DNA of 64,000 nt from Arachidicoccus sp. (GCA_028283605.1 JAPWKH010000026.1:62001-126000), one strand, 5' to 3'; counted from the first letter of the stretch, positions 1 to 9,224 are shown. Numbers and translations: made by a program. Notes: a model not told the origin generated them from the letters alone.

Positions 1-100
1 GTTAAAAAATATTTTTGTGGATTAAGTTGTGAGTAGGTAAAAGGGGAAAATAATGAATATATAGTCTATCATTCTATAGAAAAAATACATCTCCTATGAG

Positions 101-131
101 TGTTCAATTCGGTCGTGAATATGTTCAATTC
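101..131 (+). promoter_or_regulatory. Candidate LytTR-type direct-repeat operator, copy 1
   Basis: The 10-mer TGTTCAATTC occurs at 101-110 and again at 122-131, exactly 21 bp apart. A second pair, CGGTCGTGAATA (110-121) and CGGTCTTGAATA (149-160), lies 39 bp apart. LytTR regulators are known to bind direct repeats about two helical turns apart, and a LytTR regulator is encoded at 8378-9139. The link between that regulator and this site is inference. Confidence 0.45.
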
Positions 132-562
132 ACTTTACTTCTCATTTTCGGTCTTGAATAGCATATTGAACTTTGCCTAAACAAAAAATAAAAACTATGT
201 ACAGAAAAATTTTATTCGCAGCAATGATATTGATTAGTACCGTATCATTCGCTCAATCACAAAATGACATAATCATCGGAAAATGGAAAGATGACGCAGG
301 TGACAGAACTATCGAATTTGTAAAAACAGATGCAGGTTACAATGCAATCATCCGCACAGCCGAAGATGCGTCTTTGGTCGGGAAAATACAAATCTCACAT
401 CTGCAAAAGAAAGATGCAACACATTATATTAACGGCACTTTGTACATAATTACAAAAAACAAAATGGCAAAATGTTCTGTGGAAGCGGACAGCAATAACG
501 AACTAGTAATTACAGGGAAAATGGGAATGTTTTCCAAATCGCAAAAATGGACAAGGGTAGAT
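101..562 (+). repeat. Direct repeat copy 1 (promoter region plus small gene)
   Basis: This 462-bp segment recurs at 1570-2031 in the same orientation with only about seven single-base differences seen by eye. It covers roughly 96 bp of upstream DNA and nearly the whole small secreted-protein gene. The two copies enclose the PGYW-repeat gene, so the unit looks like a recent duplication that carried its own control region. The copies diverge just before the stop codon. Confidence 0.95.
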
Positions 563-568
563 GATTAA
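197..568 (+). CDS. Small secreted protein, DUF2147-like, copy 1
   Basis: A 123-aa protein with an N-terminal signal peptide (MYRKILFAAMILISTVSFAQ), followed by a compact beta-rich domain opening with IIGKWKD and closing with KSQKWTRVDD. This resembles small periplasmic DUF2147-type proteins, but the family call is tentative and no activity is known. The ATG at 197 is preferred over an in-frame TTG at 173 because the signal peptide then starts directly. It is nearly identical to the gene at 1666 and ends one residue later. Its upstream repeats suggest regulation by the neighbouring LytTR system. Confidence 0.75.
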   Translation: MYRKILFAAMILISTVSFAQSQNDIIIGKWKDDAGDRTIEFVKTDAGYNAIIRTAEDASLVGKIQISHLQKKDATHYINGTLYIITKNKMAKCSVEADSNNELVITGKMGMFSKSQKWTRVDD

Positions 569-616
569 TATTCATTCCTATTAATCATGTTATAAAAAAC
601 GTTTAAAAAATGCAAG

Positions 617-1384
617 ATGAAAAATATAACAAAGCTATTCATACCAATGTTACTTTCATTCACATATGTAAGTAATATCAATGCTCAGGTTAGTGTGAGA
701 GTTTCTATTCGTATTGCACCACCTGTTATCCCTGTTTATCAGCAGCCGGTATGCCCTACAGAAGGATATTTATGGATTCCCGGTTATTGGGGTTATGGGA
801 CTTATGGTTATTATTGGATTCCCGGTTATTGGACGACCCCTCCGAAAATTGGTTATCTGTGGACGCCCGGCTATTGGACTTTTGTAGAGGGATTTTATAA
901 ATGGACGCCCGGTTATTGGGGTGTTCATGTAGGATATTACGGTGGTATAAATTATGGATTTGGTTATTATGGAACAGGATTTGTCGGAGGCATTTGGAAA
1001 GGAAGTGTATTTTGTTATAACACGGCTGTAGTTCATGTAAATACTGTCGTAGTACATAATACATATATCAATAAAACAGTTGTTGTACATACACCGGCGA
1101 CTTGTTACAGTTATAACGGAATAGGCGGCGTAACGAGGCAAGCCACTCATACAGAAACAATATATTCAAACGAAGCGCATATCCATGCGACTTCTGTACA
1201 AACGCATTATGTTTCTGTTGCGGGTTCCAACAAAACCCAATATTATTCGAACAATCATGGTGTTCCGCCAACTACGGTTGTAACAAATGACAATACAGAA
1301 TATAAAAGTTACAATAAAACGTCTGTTCGAAAAATAAATAATGGTGTACATGTAGAAAGAACGCGCGTGCGTGTCCGAAAATAA
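617..1384 (+). CDS. PGYW-repeat (YXWGXW-type) secreted protein
   Basis: A 255-aa protein with a signal peptide (cleavage near NAQ, about residue 24). The segment from about residue 50 to 105 contains four copies of a W-[IT]-P-G-Y-W unit separated by aromatic and glycine-rich spacers. This matches the YXWGXW repeat proteins of Gram-negative bacteria, whose function is unknown. The rest is rich in Val, His, Tyr and Thr. It sits between the two copies of the duplicated small gene on the same strand, so it is probably a surface or periplasmic protein of the same envelope response. No catalytic motif is visible. Confidence 0.7.
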   Translation: MKNITKLFIPMLLSFTYVSNINAQVSVRVSIRIAPPVIPVYQQPVCPTEGYLWIPGYWGYGTYGYYWIPGYWTTPPKIGYLWTPGYWTFVEGFYKWTPGYWGVHVGYYGGINYGFGYYGTGFVGGIWKGSVFCYNTAVVHVNTVVVHNTYINKTVVVHTPATCYSYNGIGGVTRQATHTETIYSNEAHIHATSVQTHYVSVAGSNKTQYYSNNHGVPPTTVVTNDNTEYKSYNKTSVRKINNGVHVERTRVRVRK

Positions 1385-1403
1385 TTAATAATAAACGTTG
1401 ATA

Positions 1404-1425
1404 AAAGCCTTCGGGTATCGGAGGT
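1404..1425 (+). terminator. Weak terminator-like hairpin after the PGYW gene
   Basis: A short stem with a central GGTAT loop (CCTTCG against CGGAGG, with one G-T pair) lies about 20 bp past the stop and is followed by a T-rich but interrupted stretch. It is imperfect, so the call is weak. Confidence 0.3.
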
Positions 1426-1569
1426 TATTTGGTATATAATATCAAAAAAGTGATACTATATAATCGCATACGCATAAAAATTATGTTAGAATCTTCTATT
1501 GGCTTCTCTACAACAAATCATTTTTATAATAGTTAAAATATTTATTCTAAAAAAAAATTATTTAACAAT

Positions 1570-1600
1570 TGTTCAATTCGGTCGTGAATATGTTCAATTC
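1570..1600 (+). promoter_or_regulatory. Candidate LytTR-type operator, copy 2, upstream of the efflux operon
   Basis: The same paired TGTTCAATTC elements with 21-bp periodicity as in copy 1. The next seven genes on this strand (the pump, an outer-membrane protein and the kinase/regulator pair) follow closely without an obvious terminator. A single promoter here could therefore drive the whole set and autoregulate the two-component system. This is inferred from geometry and position. Confidence 0.45.
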
Positions 1601-2031
1601 ACTTTACTTCTCATTTTCGGTCTTGAAAAGCATATTGAACTTTGCCTAAACAAAAAATAAAGACTATGTACAGAAAAATTTTATTCGCAGCAATGATATT
1701 GATTAGTACCGTATCATTCGCTCAATCGCAAAATGACATAATCATCGGAAAATGGAAAGATGACGCAGGTGACAGAACTATCGAATTTGTAAAAACAGAT
1801 GCAGGTTACAATGCAATCATCCGCACAGCCGAAGATGCATCTTTGGTCGGAAAAATACAAATCTCACATCTGCAAAAGAAAGATGCAACACATTATATTA
1901 ACGGCACTTTGTACATAATTACAAAAAACAAAACGGCAAAATGTTCTGTGGAAGCGGACAGCAATAACGAACTAGTAATTACAGGGAAAATGGGAATGTT
2001 TTCCAAATCGCAAAAATGGACAAGAGTAGAT
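1570..2031 (+). repeat. Direct repeat copy 2
   Basis: Second copy of the 462-bp unit at 101-562. TGTTCAATTC recurs at 1570-1579 and 1591-1600, and CGGTCGTGAATA / CGGTCTTGAAAA at 1579-1590 and 1618-1629, so the 21- and 39-bp spacings are preserved. One base of the last 12-mer differs from copy 1. This copy directly precedes the efflux operon. Confidence 0.95.
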
Positions 2032-2034
2032 TAA
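1666..2034 (+). CDS. Small secreted protein, DUF2147-like, copy 2
   Basis: A 122-aa near-duplicate of the protein at 197-568, with a Met-to-Thr change in the NKMAKC/NKTAKC segment and a shorter C-terminus. It has the same signal peptide and the same preferred ATG; an in-frame TTG lies 24 bp upstream. It ends 42 bp before the TolC gene and is probably the first gene of the efflux operon. Function is unknown. The very small divergence means the duplication is recent or homogenised by gene conversion. Confidence 0.75.
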   Translation: MYRKILFAAMILISTVSFAQSQNDIIIGKWKDDAGDRTIEFVKTDAGYNAIIRTAEDASLVGKIQISHLQKKDATHYINGTLYIITKNKTAKCSVEADSNNELVITGKMGMFSKSQKWTRVD

Positions 2035-2076
2035 AGATTCAGACAGTTAAAATTTCATTTTCATAAGCAATCTGTA

Positions 2077-3396
2077 ATGAAAAAATTTATCTTAATTGTT
2101 TTGTTGCTTCAGATATTTGTGTCGTTGCACGCGCAAGTACAAATCAATTCGCTGAAAGATTTATTGTCCTATGCCGACAGTCATTCCATCTCGATTAAAA
2201 CATCCCTGATACAGCAAAACATTTCAAAATCCGAAGCAAGGGCTTCAAAGTCTTATCTGTATCCGAATGTAAATGCAAGCGGGGGATTTAACGACAATCT
2301 CACGATTCAAAAAACGCTGGTACCCGAACAATTATTCGATGCATCCGCACCTGCAGATTCTTATAAAGCATTCCAATTTGGAAGGCAATACAATTATTTG
2401 GCAGGTGTTCAGGCGCAATGGAACATTCTCGACTTTCAAAAAATGTTCGCCTCGAAAACAGCACACCTTCAAAACAAATCTGATTTAGCCCAAACACAGG
2501 TTACAAGATACAACACATACAATCAACTGGCTTCGGATTATTACAGTATTGTGATGTCACAATATGCGCTTGATATTTATCGCAAAGATTTAATCACGAC
2601 ACAGACAATGCTTGCAAGTTCAAACCTGCAATTCCAAAAAGGAATCATCAGTGAAAGTGACAATAACGAAGTTGCAATCCAGAATTTGAAGAATCAAAAA
2701 AATGTAAATGCTGCGGAACAAAATCTTGCTCAAGCATACAGTCAACTGCAAATTGATTTGAATACAACCGAACCTGTTCATGTCGAAAACAAAGATGTGA
2801 GACAAAATAATTCTTCCAATATTTTGGATACATCTTTATGGATTACGCATCCCGATATAACGTTACAGGAAGCACAGGTTGCCTTGGCACAATCTGCATT
2901 AAAAGAAAACAAAGCGTTGCTCTACCCTTCGCTCAGCATAAATTATCAATACAATTACAATTGGGTCATGAGCAAACCTGTTGATTTTTCATCTGCAAAC
3001 AAACTTCCTCAACAATTTGTAGGATTGAAACTAAACATTCCCATTTTCAGCGGTTTTTCCAACAAAGAAAAAATTAAACAATCGCAAATGGTATTGCAAC
3101 AGCAACAATTCAAACTGCAGGATACAAAAATATCAGAAGCCAAGCAGGACGAAATAATGATCATACAATATAACCAATCAAAAGACGAATTGGAAAAAAA
3201 CAAATCGATTCTCACATTGCAGGAAAGAAACGATTTCCACACAGCCAATCAATACAAAGCAGGGCTTTTAAGTCTTTACAACCGTATGGACAGGTACAAG
3301 GATTTATTGTCGGCACAAAACGATTTTCTTCAAAGCCTTTCCGATTACACATTGGCACAATATAAAATCTACATAAGAAATTTAAATTATAAATAA
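2077..3396 (+). CDS. TolC family outer-membrane efflux protein
   Basis: A 439-aa protein with a signal peptide (about residues 1-20, ending LHAQ) and long alpha-helical, Gln/Asn-rich segments typical of the outer membrane efflux protein fold. TolC proteins form trimeric channels across the outer membrane and periplasm for tripartite pumps. The adaptor gene follows after one base, then the permease and ATPase, so this is the exit duct of a MacAB-like exporter. The substrate is not evident. The length is normal for the family. Confidence 0.9.
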   Translation: MKKFILIVLLLQIFVSLHAQVQINSLKDLLSYADSHSISIKTSLIQQNISKSEARASKSYLYPNVNASGGFNDNLTIQKTLVPEQLFDASAPADSYKAFQFGRQYNYLAGVQAQWNILDFQKMFASKTAHLQNKSDLAQTQVTRYNTYNQLASDYYSIVMSQYALDIYRKDLITTQTMLASSNLQFQKGIISESDNNEVAIQNLKNQKNVNAAEQNLAQAYSQLQIDLNTTEPVHVENKDVRQNNSSNILDTSLWITHPDITLQEAQVALAQSALKENKALLYPSLSINYQYNYNWVMSKPVDFSSANKLPQQFVGLKLNIPIFSGFSNKEKIKQSQMVLQQQQFKLQDTKISEAKQDEIMIIQYNQSKDELEKNKSILTLQERNDFHTANQYKAGLLSLYNRMDRYKDLLSAQNDFLQSLSDYTLAQYKIYIRNLNYK

Positions 3397-3397
3397 A

Positions 3398-4516
3398 ATG
3401 AATAACCGTTTTTTATCCTTCGGAAAAACGAATGTGTTATGGATTGTATCATTTTTTGTTGTGTTTATACATTTAGCATCCTGCAAAAAATACGATACCA
3501 CATCGCCTGTAAGAAAGAATATTGTGGAAGCCGTTTTTGCAAACGGTTATCTAAAGCGAGAAGACGAATACGACATATCCGCCAATGCAGCGGGCACTTT
3601 GTACGGATTTAATTTAAAAGAAGGAGACAGCATTCACTATAAGCAAATTGTTGGTTATATTAACAATGAAGCGCAAAAGAACCAAGTAATTCAGGCTCAA
3701 TTGGCATATGCAAATGCAGTTACGGATGCCGCCGAAAACTCTGATCAATTGATACAGTTGCAACAACAAGTTGTGCAGGCTCAAGCGCAACTGGCGCACG
3801 ACAAATTAAACTATTCGCGTTACAAAGATTTGATGGCAACCAATTCTGTATCGAAATCCGATTACAATAATGTTGAACTTCAATACACCAACTCTCTTCA
3901 CAATCTTGAAATTGCAGAAAAGAAATACGCACAAACAAAAACCGATTTATCGTATAGTGCAAATTCAGGCAATGCAGCCTTAAAGCAGCAACAATCGTTG
4001 CTTAACGACTATAATGTACAGGCAGATAGCGCGGGAATCGTGATTGAAACCTATAAGAAAAATGGAGAGATATTAAAAAACGGAGACAATATTGCTTTGA
4101 TAGGCAGTGGCACTTATAAAATAATTTTATGGGTTTCCGAAGATGATATCATAAAGGTAAGCTTAGGGCAAAAAATAGCTGTCCATCTCAACACACACTC
4201 CGACAGTGCTTTTACCGCGACCGTTACAAAAATATATCCCGGGTTTAACGACGACCAGCAATCATATACTGTGGAAGCACATTTTGACGAATTGCCAAAA
4301 AACTTATATTCCGGAACACAATTACAGGCAGACATTTCCGTAGGATACAAAAAAAATGCGTTGGTAATACCTGCAAATTATTTGCAAAAAGACGGAACCA
4401 TACAATTGAAAAACGGCTCTTCAAAAAAAATAGTTACAGGGTATAAAGATGACCAATGGGTAGAAATTCTTTCAGGTATTTCGGAAAACGATGTTATCAA
4501 AACACCAAAAAATTAA
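3398..4516 (+). CDS. HlyD/MacA-like periplasmic adaptor lipoprotein
   Basis: A 372-aa protein with a lipoprotein signal; the lipobox LASC places the lipidated Cys at residue 29. The order is a short beta segment, a long coiled-coil hairpin rich in Gln/Ala (about residues 95-195), a lipoyl-like return segment, and a C-terminal beta-barrel/membrane-proximal region. This is the normal layout of membrane fusion proteins that connect an inner-membrane ABC permease to TolC. It is coupled to the TolC gene (1-bp gap) and to the permease (6-bp gap). Confidence 0.88.
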   Translation: MNNRFLSFGKTNVLWIVSFFVVFIHLASCKKYDTTSPVRKNIVEAVFANGYLKREDEYDISANAAGTLYGFNLKEGDSIHYKQIVGYINNEAQKNQVIQAQLAYANAVTDAAENSDQLIQLQQQVVQAQAQLAHDKLNYSRYKDLMATNSVSKSDYNNVELQYTNSLHNLEIAEKKYAQTKTDLSYSANSGNAALKQQQSLLNDYNVQADSAGIVIETYKKNGEILKNGDNIALIGSGTYKIILWVSEDDIIKVSLGQKIAVHLNTHSDSAFTATVTKIYPGFNDDQQSYTVEAHFDELPKNLYSGTQLQADISVGYKKNALVIPANYLQKDGTIQLKNGSSKKIVTGYKDDQWVEILSGISENDVIKTPKN

Positions 4517-4522
4517 TGTTGT

Positions 4523-5764
4523 ATGAATACCGATTATAAAATAGCATGGGTTCATCTTACTTCAAGAATTCGGCAGTTGTTGGTTGCTACGCTCAGTGTT
4601 ACGTTCGGGATATCCATGTATATTTTCATGAACAGTTTTATGTCCGGCGTCAACGATACGCAAACCGAGATTACATTCACCTCTATGGCACATATTCGTA
4701 TTTATAACGATTTGCCTACAGGAACACCGATTCCGATAATGAAAGAACCTATGGAGAAAAATACGATATTGATGGTTGACAATGCGCGACATATTCTTTA
4801 TACCGAAGGAATGAAAAACACTGATCCCATTGTAACGGCAGTCAGCAAAATTTCCGATGTTCAGGCCGTAACCGTACAGATGAATGAAAACGTATTCCTT
4901 CAAAACGGCGTAAGCAAAGTAAGCGCATCGCTTTCGGGAATTGATGTGCCTAATGAAAATAAGGTTTTCAATACTTCGCATTATATGGTAAGTGGAGACT
5001 TGAAAGAACTTGACAAAAGAACGGATGCAATCGTATTGGGAACGGGACTTGCGAGCAGCTTGGGCTTGAGCAATGGAGATAATGTTACCTTAACTACTTC
5101 AGACGGCGTCACAAAAAATTACAAAATCGTCGGATTGTTTGAAACGGGATCAAAAGGAACCGACCAAACAAAAGCCATGATTTCTATTTACGCGGCGCGA
5201 CAACTTTATTCCAAAAATAAAAGCTATGCAACCGATATTCAAATTAACATTAATGACTATAACGAAGCTCGTGCAGTTGCGGTAGAGATGAAAGGTATTA
5301 CTTCTTACAAAATTGAAGCATGGCAGGAAGGGAACAGCCAGTTAGATTCTGCGAATGTACTTCGCAACATAACCGCAATGGCAGTTTCACTCACAATTTT
5401 AATTGTCGCCGGCTTTGGTATTTACAATATCATGAACATGACGGTTAATGAAAAAATTAAAGAAATCGCTATTTTAAAAGCAATGGGATATAATGGGAAA
5501 GATATTGTAAAAATATTTCTTACACAATCGGTCGTCATCGGTTTTATCGGCGGAATTATAGGCTTGATTTTGGGTTTTACCATTTCAAAAATAGTAAGTA
5601 AAATTCCTTTTAAAATCGCAACGTTAGATACGTTACCTATCAACTTCAACCCGAAAGATTATATTCTCGCTTTTGTATTCGGCATTTTCATCACTTTTTG
5701 GGCGGGATATCTTCCTGCGTACAAAGCCTCAAAAGTAGATCCCGTGGACATTATAAGGGGATAA
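4523..5764 (+). CDS. MacB/FtsX-type ABC transporter permease
   Basis: A 413-aa protein. One transmembrane helix lies near residues 18-40, followed by a large MacB-type periplasmic domain (about 45-265) and three C-terminal helices (about 275-300, 330-355 and 380-400), with the conserved EIAILKAMGY coupling segment and a C-terminal KASKVDPVDIIRG tail. The ATPase is a separate gene 35 bp downstream. The family works by mechanotransmission to drive periplasmic adaptors and TolC. The pump may export lipids, peptides or antibiotics; the substrate cannot be read from the sequence. Confidence 0.9.
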   Translation: MNTDYKIAWVHLTSRIRQLLVATLSVTFGISMYIFMNSFMSGVNDTQTEITFTSMAHIRIYNDLPTGTPIPIMKEPMEKNTILMVDNARHILYTEGMKNTDPIVTAVSKISDVQAVTVQMNENVFLQNGVSKVSASLSGIDVPNENKVFNTSHYMVSGDLKELDKRTDAIVLGTGLASSLGLSNGDNVTLTTSDGVTKNYKIVGLFETGSKGTDQTKAMISIYAARQLYSKNKSYATDIQININDYNEARAVAVEMKGITSYKIEAWQEGNSQLDSANVLRNITAMAVSLTILIVAGFGIYNIMNMTVNEKIKEIAILKAMGYNGKDIVKIFLTQSVVIGFIGGIIGLILGFTISKIVSKIPFKIATLDTLPINFNPKDYILAFVFGIFITFWAGYLPAYKASKVDPVDIIRG

Positions 5765-5799
5765 TGTTTTTAAATTCATTATATTTTTAACCATACACC

Positions 5800-6483
5800 A
5801 TGAATGCTTTAAAAGCAACGAATGTCGTAAAATATTTTCGCACACCTGAACCGTTTAAAGTTCTAAAAAACGTTTCCTTCGAAGTGGACAAAGGAGAATT
5901 TGTCTCCATCGTAGGGAAATCAGGTTCGGGAAAATCAACTTTGCTATATCTGTTATCCACAATGGATACGGATTATGAAGGCTCAATCAATATCAACGGA
6001 ACGCTTGTGACAGGCAAAAAGCAAAACGAGCTGGCGGCTTTCCGCAATGAACATATAGGTTTTGTTTTTCAATTTCATTATCTGCTACCTGAATTTACTT
6101 TGTTGGATAATGTAATGCTGCCCGCGTTGAAGTTGAACAGTAAATCAAAAGAAGAAATCCAAAACAGATCAATGGAGCTCCTCGATATGCTTGGGCTGAA
6201 AGGCTACGAGCATAAAAGAGCTTCGAATCTTTCCGGCGGTCAACAACAACGCGTTGCCATTGCACGCGCCTTAATTAACGATCCGGCAATTATTATGGGC
6301 GATGAACCTACAGGAAATCTGGATTCCCAAAATACCAAAATAGTATTTGATATTTTTAAAGACTTGGCAAGGGAAAAAGGGCAAACAATCATAACCGTTA
6401 CACACGACGAAGAATTTGCCGCCAACAGCGATAGAATTATCGAATTGCGCGATGGCGAAATCATTGGCACACAAGAAAATTAA
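5800..6483 (+). CDS. ABC transporter ATP-binding protein, LolD/MacB type
   Basis: A 227-aa cytoplasmic ATPase with a full motif set: Walker A GKSGSGKST (39-47), Q-loop Gln91, signature LSGGQQQ (144-150), Walker B IIMGDE (164-169) and switch His202. It has the length and motif style of LolD-like ATPases that pair with FtsX-type permeases. It pairs with the permease immediately upstream, and the operon order TolC-adaptor-permease-ATPase supports one tripartite exporter. Nothing looks damaged. Confidence 0.93.
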   Translation: MNALKATNVVKYFRTPEPFKVLKNVSFEVDKGEFVSIVGKSGSGKSTLLYLLSTMDTDYEGSININGTLVTGKKQNELAAFRNEHIGFVFQFHYLLPEFTLLDNVMLPALKLNSKSKEEIQNRSMELLDMLGLKGYEHKRASNLSGGQQQRVAIARALINDPAIIMGDEPTGNLDSQNTKIVFDIFKDLAREKGQTIITVTHDEEFAANSDRIIELRDGEIIGTQEN

Positions 6484-6519
6484 TACAACACTTTTTATTC
6501 GACAAAGATTCATTTCACA

Positions 6520-7404
6520 ATGCGTAAACAAATTTTTTATACTATTTTATTTGTAGTTTTTATTGCTGCAAGAAGTTTCGGACAGTTTCAAACTCCCTCG
6601 TTTTTCGGGATTAATTATTCTCCCTCAAAAATTAAAAACGATTCAATAAATGGCACATCCAATGATGTGAATGCGTATCTTAATTTTCCTGTTTATCGTA
6701 ATGATAAACAATTTATAGGAGCACGAATAAATTATGAAAGCATTCATACAAACGAAGTAAACAGTTACTTTGACCGTCATTTCACTGGAACTGATTTGAA
6801 TGTTTTTTGGCAAAGCAAATTGAATGAAAAGCACAAACTATATGTTTTTGCAAAAGGGGGAATTTATTCCGATTATAAAGATATTTCAGGCAAAGACATT
6901 CGCTTTCTTATAGGTTCTGGTTATATCACAAAAAACTCCGACAGACTTTCAACGGGTTTCGGACTGATTTATGGAAGACAGTTCTTCGGCAATCAAATCA
7001 ATCCGTACATCGCCATTGATTACGACATAACGCCGAAGTTGAACCTGAGTGGAATTCTGCCTGTTCGTCCTGTATTGACTTATAAAATATCCAACCGCTT
7101 TTCATGGGTAAATGAGATAGACGGAAACGTTCAAACTTTCAGATTATCGCAAACCGATTACGATAATTCTTTTGTACAAATCATCGGATGGAAATATGTA
7201 AGCTCGGCGCAATTTCTTGCAGGCAAGCATCACATGTTTACGGCAGGCATCGGATATCTCGCACAAACACAAGGATATTATAATGATGAAGATGTGAATA
7301 ACTGGAAAATATTTACCTTCAATATATCGCAAAAAAACAAGCCGATAGAGTTGTTAAAAATGCATGGCGTAACTTTTTCCATAGGATATGATTTTGTATT
7401 GTGA
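6520..7404 (+). CDS. Probable outer-membrane beta-barrel protein
   Basis: A 294-aa protein with a signal peptide ending near FGQ (about residue 22). The rest alternates short amphipathic strands rich in aromatic residues and ends in a hydrophobic residue pattern (GYDFVL), as in small outer-membrane barrels. I recognise no named family. Its stop overlaps a possible GTG start of the kinase gene, so it is translationally coupled to the two-component system and may be part of the signal it senses. That role is inference. Confidence 0.55.
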   Translation: MRKQIFYTILFVVFIAARSFGQFQTPSFFGINYSPSKIKNDSINGTSNDVNAYLNFPVYRNDKQFIGARINYESIHTNEVNSYFDRHFTGTDLNVFWQSKLNEKHKLYVFAKGGIYSDYKDISGKDIRFLIGSGYITKNSDRLSTGFGLIYGRQFFGNQINPYIAIDYDITPKLNLSGILPVRPVLTYKISNRFSWVNEIDGNVQTFRLSQTDYDNSFVQIIGWKYVSSAQFLAGKHHMFTAGIGYLAQTQGYYNDEDVNNWKIFTFNISQKNKPIELLKMHGVTFSIGYDFVL

Positions 7405-8381
7405 TAGAAATGAAATCGAAAATTAATTACATATTACCGATTGCCGTAGCGGCTATTTTTCCAGGGCTTAATTTTTTCAGCAATACGGAACTTTCTTTCG
7501 GATTAACGGAATTACTTAAAAGGTGGCTGTTTGCATCGCTTTCATTATACTTTCTTTGGTATGTTTTACTATATGCAAAAAAGAAAATTAACACACATGT
7601 ATGGCTTTACATCGTATTGATTGTAATATTGTATATTGGTCTTATATACTGTATTTTCGATAATCCTTTTTCGATTTATGGAAGACATTTAAAATGGCAG
7701 GTTTTATTAAAACTTTTTTCCGCATCCATACTTATATTGATTATTCAGTATTCGTTGGAAGCCAATGCGAGCATTAATCGATTGCAATTGGAAAGAAATC
7801 GATTGGTTCTAGAAAAATACAAAGTACAATTACAGGAATTGCGCAATAAGGCTGATCCGCATTTTCTTTTCAATACACTGAATACGCTTCGATCGATGAT
7901 ACGGAAAAATCATCCCGATTCAGAAAAATTTGTAATGAACCTTTCCGCATTTTATCGGCAGACTTTAAAATCAAATTCTTCTTCGACAATCTTTTTGGAA
8001 GAAGAGTGTGAAGTGTTCAATTCATATATATATCTTATGCAAACACGCAGCGAAGGCGCTATTTATGTAAAGACGGACATTGCGGAAAAATGGTTGCATT
8101 ATAAAATTCCGACTTTATGTTTGCAGATTGTCGTTGAGAATTGCATAAAACATAACAGGATATCTTCTGCCGAGCCTTTGTTTATTTCCATCTTATCGAA
8201 GGAAGATGGTTATATAGCTATTCAAAATAATCTTTTGCCCAAAATTTCTGTTGCAGAAAAATCAGGTTACGGTCTGAAGAATATAGAAAGCTCTTACGAA
8301 TTGCTGAACATAGAAAATGGTTTGTCGGTATGCAAAACGGAAGATTCATTTGAAGTAAAATTGAAATTGATAGCGCCATGA
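7401..8381 (+). CDS. LytS/YehU-type sensor histidine kinase
   Basis: A 326-aa protein with about four transmembrane helices (within residues 10-120), a short coiled segment, then the His_kinase block DPHFLFNTLNTLRSM with the phosphoacceptor His154, and an HATPase region with the N-box VVENCIKH (about 244-251) and a GYGLKNI glycine motif near residue 290. Kinases of this kind phosphorylate LytTR regulators, and such a regulator follows with an ATGA overlap. The GTG at 7401 gives a 4-bp overlap with the preceding gene; the ATG at 7410 is an equally possible start. Confidence 0.9.
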   Translation: MIEMKSKINYILPIAVAAIFPGLNFFSNTELSFGLTELLKRWLFASLSLYFLWYVLLYAKKKINTHVWLYIVLIVILYIGLIYCIFDNPFSIYGRHLKWQVLLKLFSASILILIIQYSLEANASINRLQLERNRLVLEKYKVQLQELRNKADPHFLFNTLNTLRSMIRKNHPDSEKFVMNLSAFYRQTLKSNSSSTIFLEEECEVFNSYIYLMQTRSEGAIYVKTDIAEKWLHYKIPTLCLQIVVENCIKHNRISSAEPLFISILSKEDGYIAIQNNLLPKISVAEKSGYGLKNIESSYELLNIENGLSVCKTEDSFEVKLKLIAP

Positions 8382-9139
8382 ATGTTTTGATTGTCGAGGA
8401 TGAGGCACATACTTCCGATCTTTTGAAAGAAATAATTGAAGAACGGGAAGAATTTGGCGTTGTCAATACACTGGATTCTGTATCGGACGCCGTAAAATAT
8501 TTATCAAAGTTTCAACAACAAATCGATTTGATTTTTCTCGACATTCAACTCTCGGACGGAATAAGTTTTGACATTTTCAAAAATGTAGATATACATATTC
8601 CTATTGTGTTTTGCACAGCTTATGACCAATATACTTTACAGGCAATCAAGAATAACGGAATTGATTATATACTAAAACCCTTCGATGAGAAAGAAGTGCA
8701 CAAGGCGCTTGAAAAATACCGTCGGCTTGCAGAGGTTTTGGGTAAAAAAAGTAATTTGCCTGTAACTTTTCAAGCACCTGAACCGACTAGTTATCAGGAA
8801 AGTTTTCTGGTACAGTTGAAAGAAAAAACGCTTGTGATCGAAACATCGCAAACAGCTGTTTTTTGTGTTGAGCACGAAACGGTTTATTTGTACACAGCAA
8901 AAAATGAAAGATTTCCGTTGTTTAAAAATATGGATTATATTGAAACATCATTGCCTCCTAACAAATTTTTCCGCATCAGCAGACAAATGATTATAAACAG
9001 AGAAAATATTATCTCTATGGAGCCCTTCTTTAACAGAAAAGTGATTTTAAATTTGAAGATTTCTCCAAAAGAAAAACCGATTGTAAGCCGCCTTAAAGTA
9101 TCCTTATTTAAAGAATGGCTGGAGCGAAGCGGCAATTGA
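8378..9139 (+). CDS. LytTR family response regulator
   Basis: A 253-aa protein. The receiver domain (about residues 1-115) has acidic residues ED near positions 7-8, phosphoacceptor Asp55 in FLDIQL, and the conserved Lys100 in YILKPF. A LytTR DNA-binding domain occupies about residues 145-253. It is the last gene of the efflux operon and overlaps its kinase gene. It probably binds the repeats at 101-131 and 1570-1600, making the locus autoregulated. This target assignment is inference. Confidence 0.92.
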   Translation: MNVLIVEDEAHTSDLLKEIIEEREEFGVVNTLDSVSDAVKYLSKFQQQIDLIFLDIQLSDGISFDIFKNVDIHIPIVFCTAYDQYTLQAIKNNGIDYILKPFDEKEVHKALEKYRRLAEVLGKKSNLPVTFQAPEPTSYQESFLVQLKEKTLVIETSQTAVFCVEHETVYLYTAKNERFPLFKNMDYIETSLPPNKFFRISRQMIINRENIISMEPFFNRKVILNLKISPKEKPIVSRLKVSLFKEWLERSGN

Positions 9140-9224
9140 AAATAAAGGTTTTAATTGCTGACTTTGAACCAATATAAAATTAATTATATTCTTAAGAAAT
9201 TACTTAATTAATCCAAGTTGTCAT

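Noticed and set aside
756-1150. Minus-strand open frames across the PGYW-repeat gene
   Set aside because: They are mirror frames of the tandem repeats on the plus strand; no start context or recognisable product.
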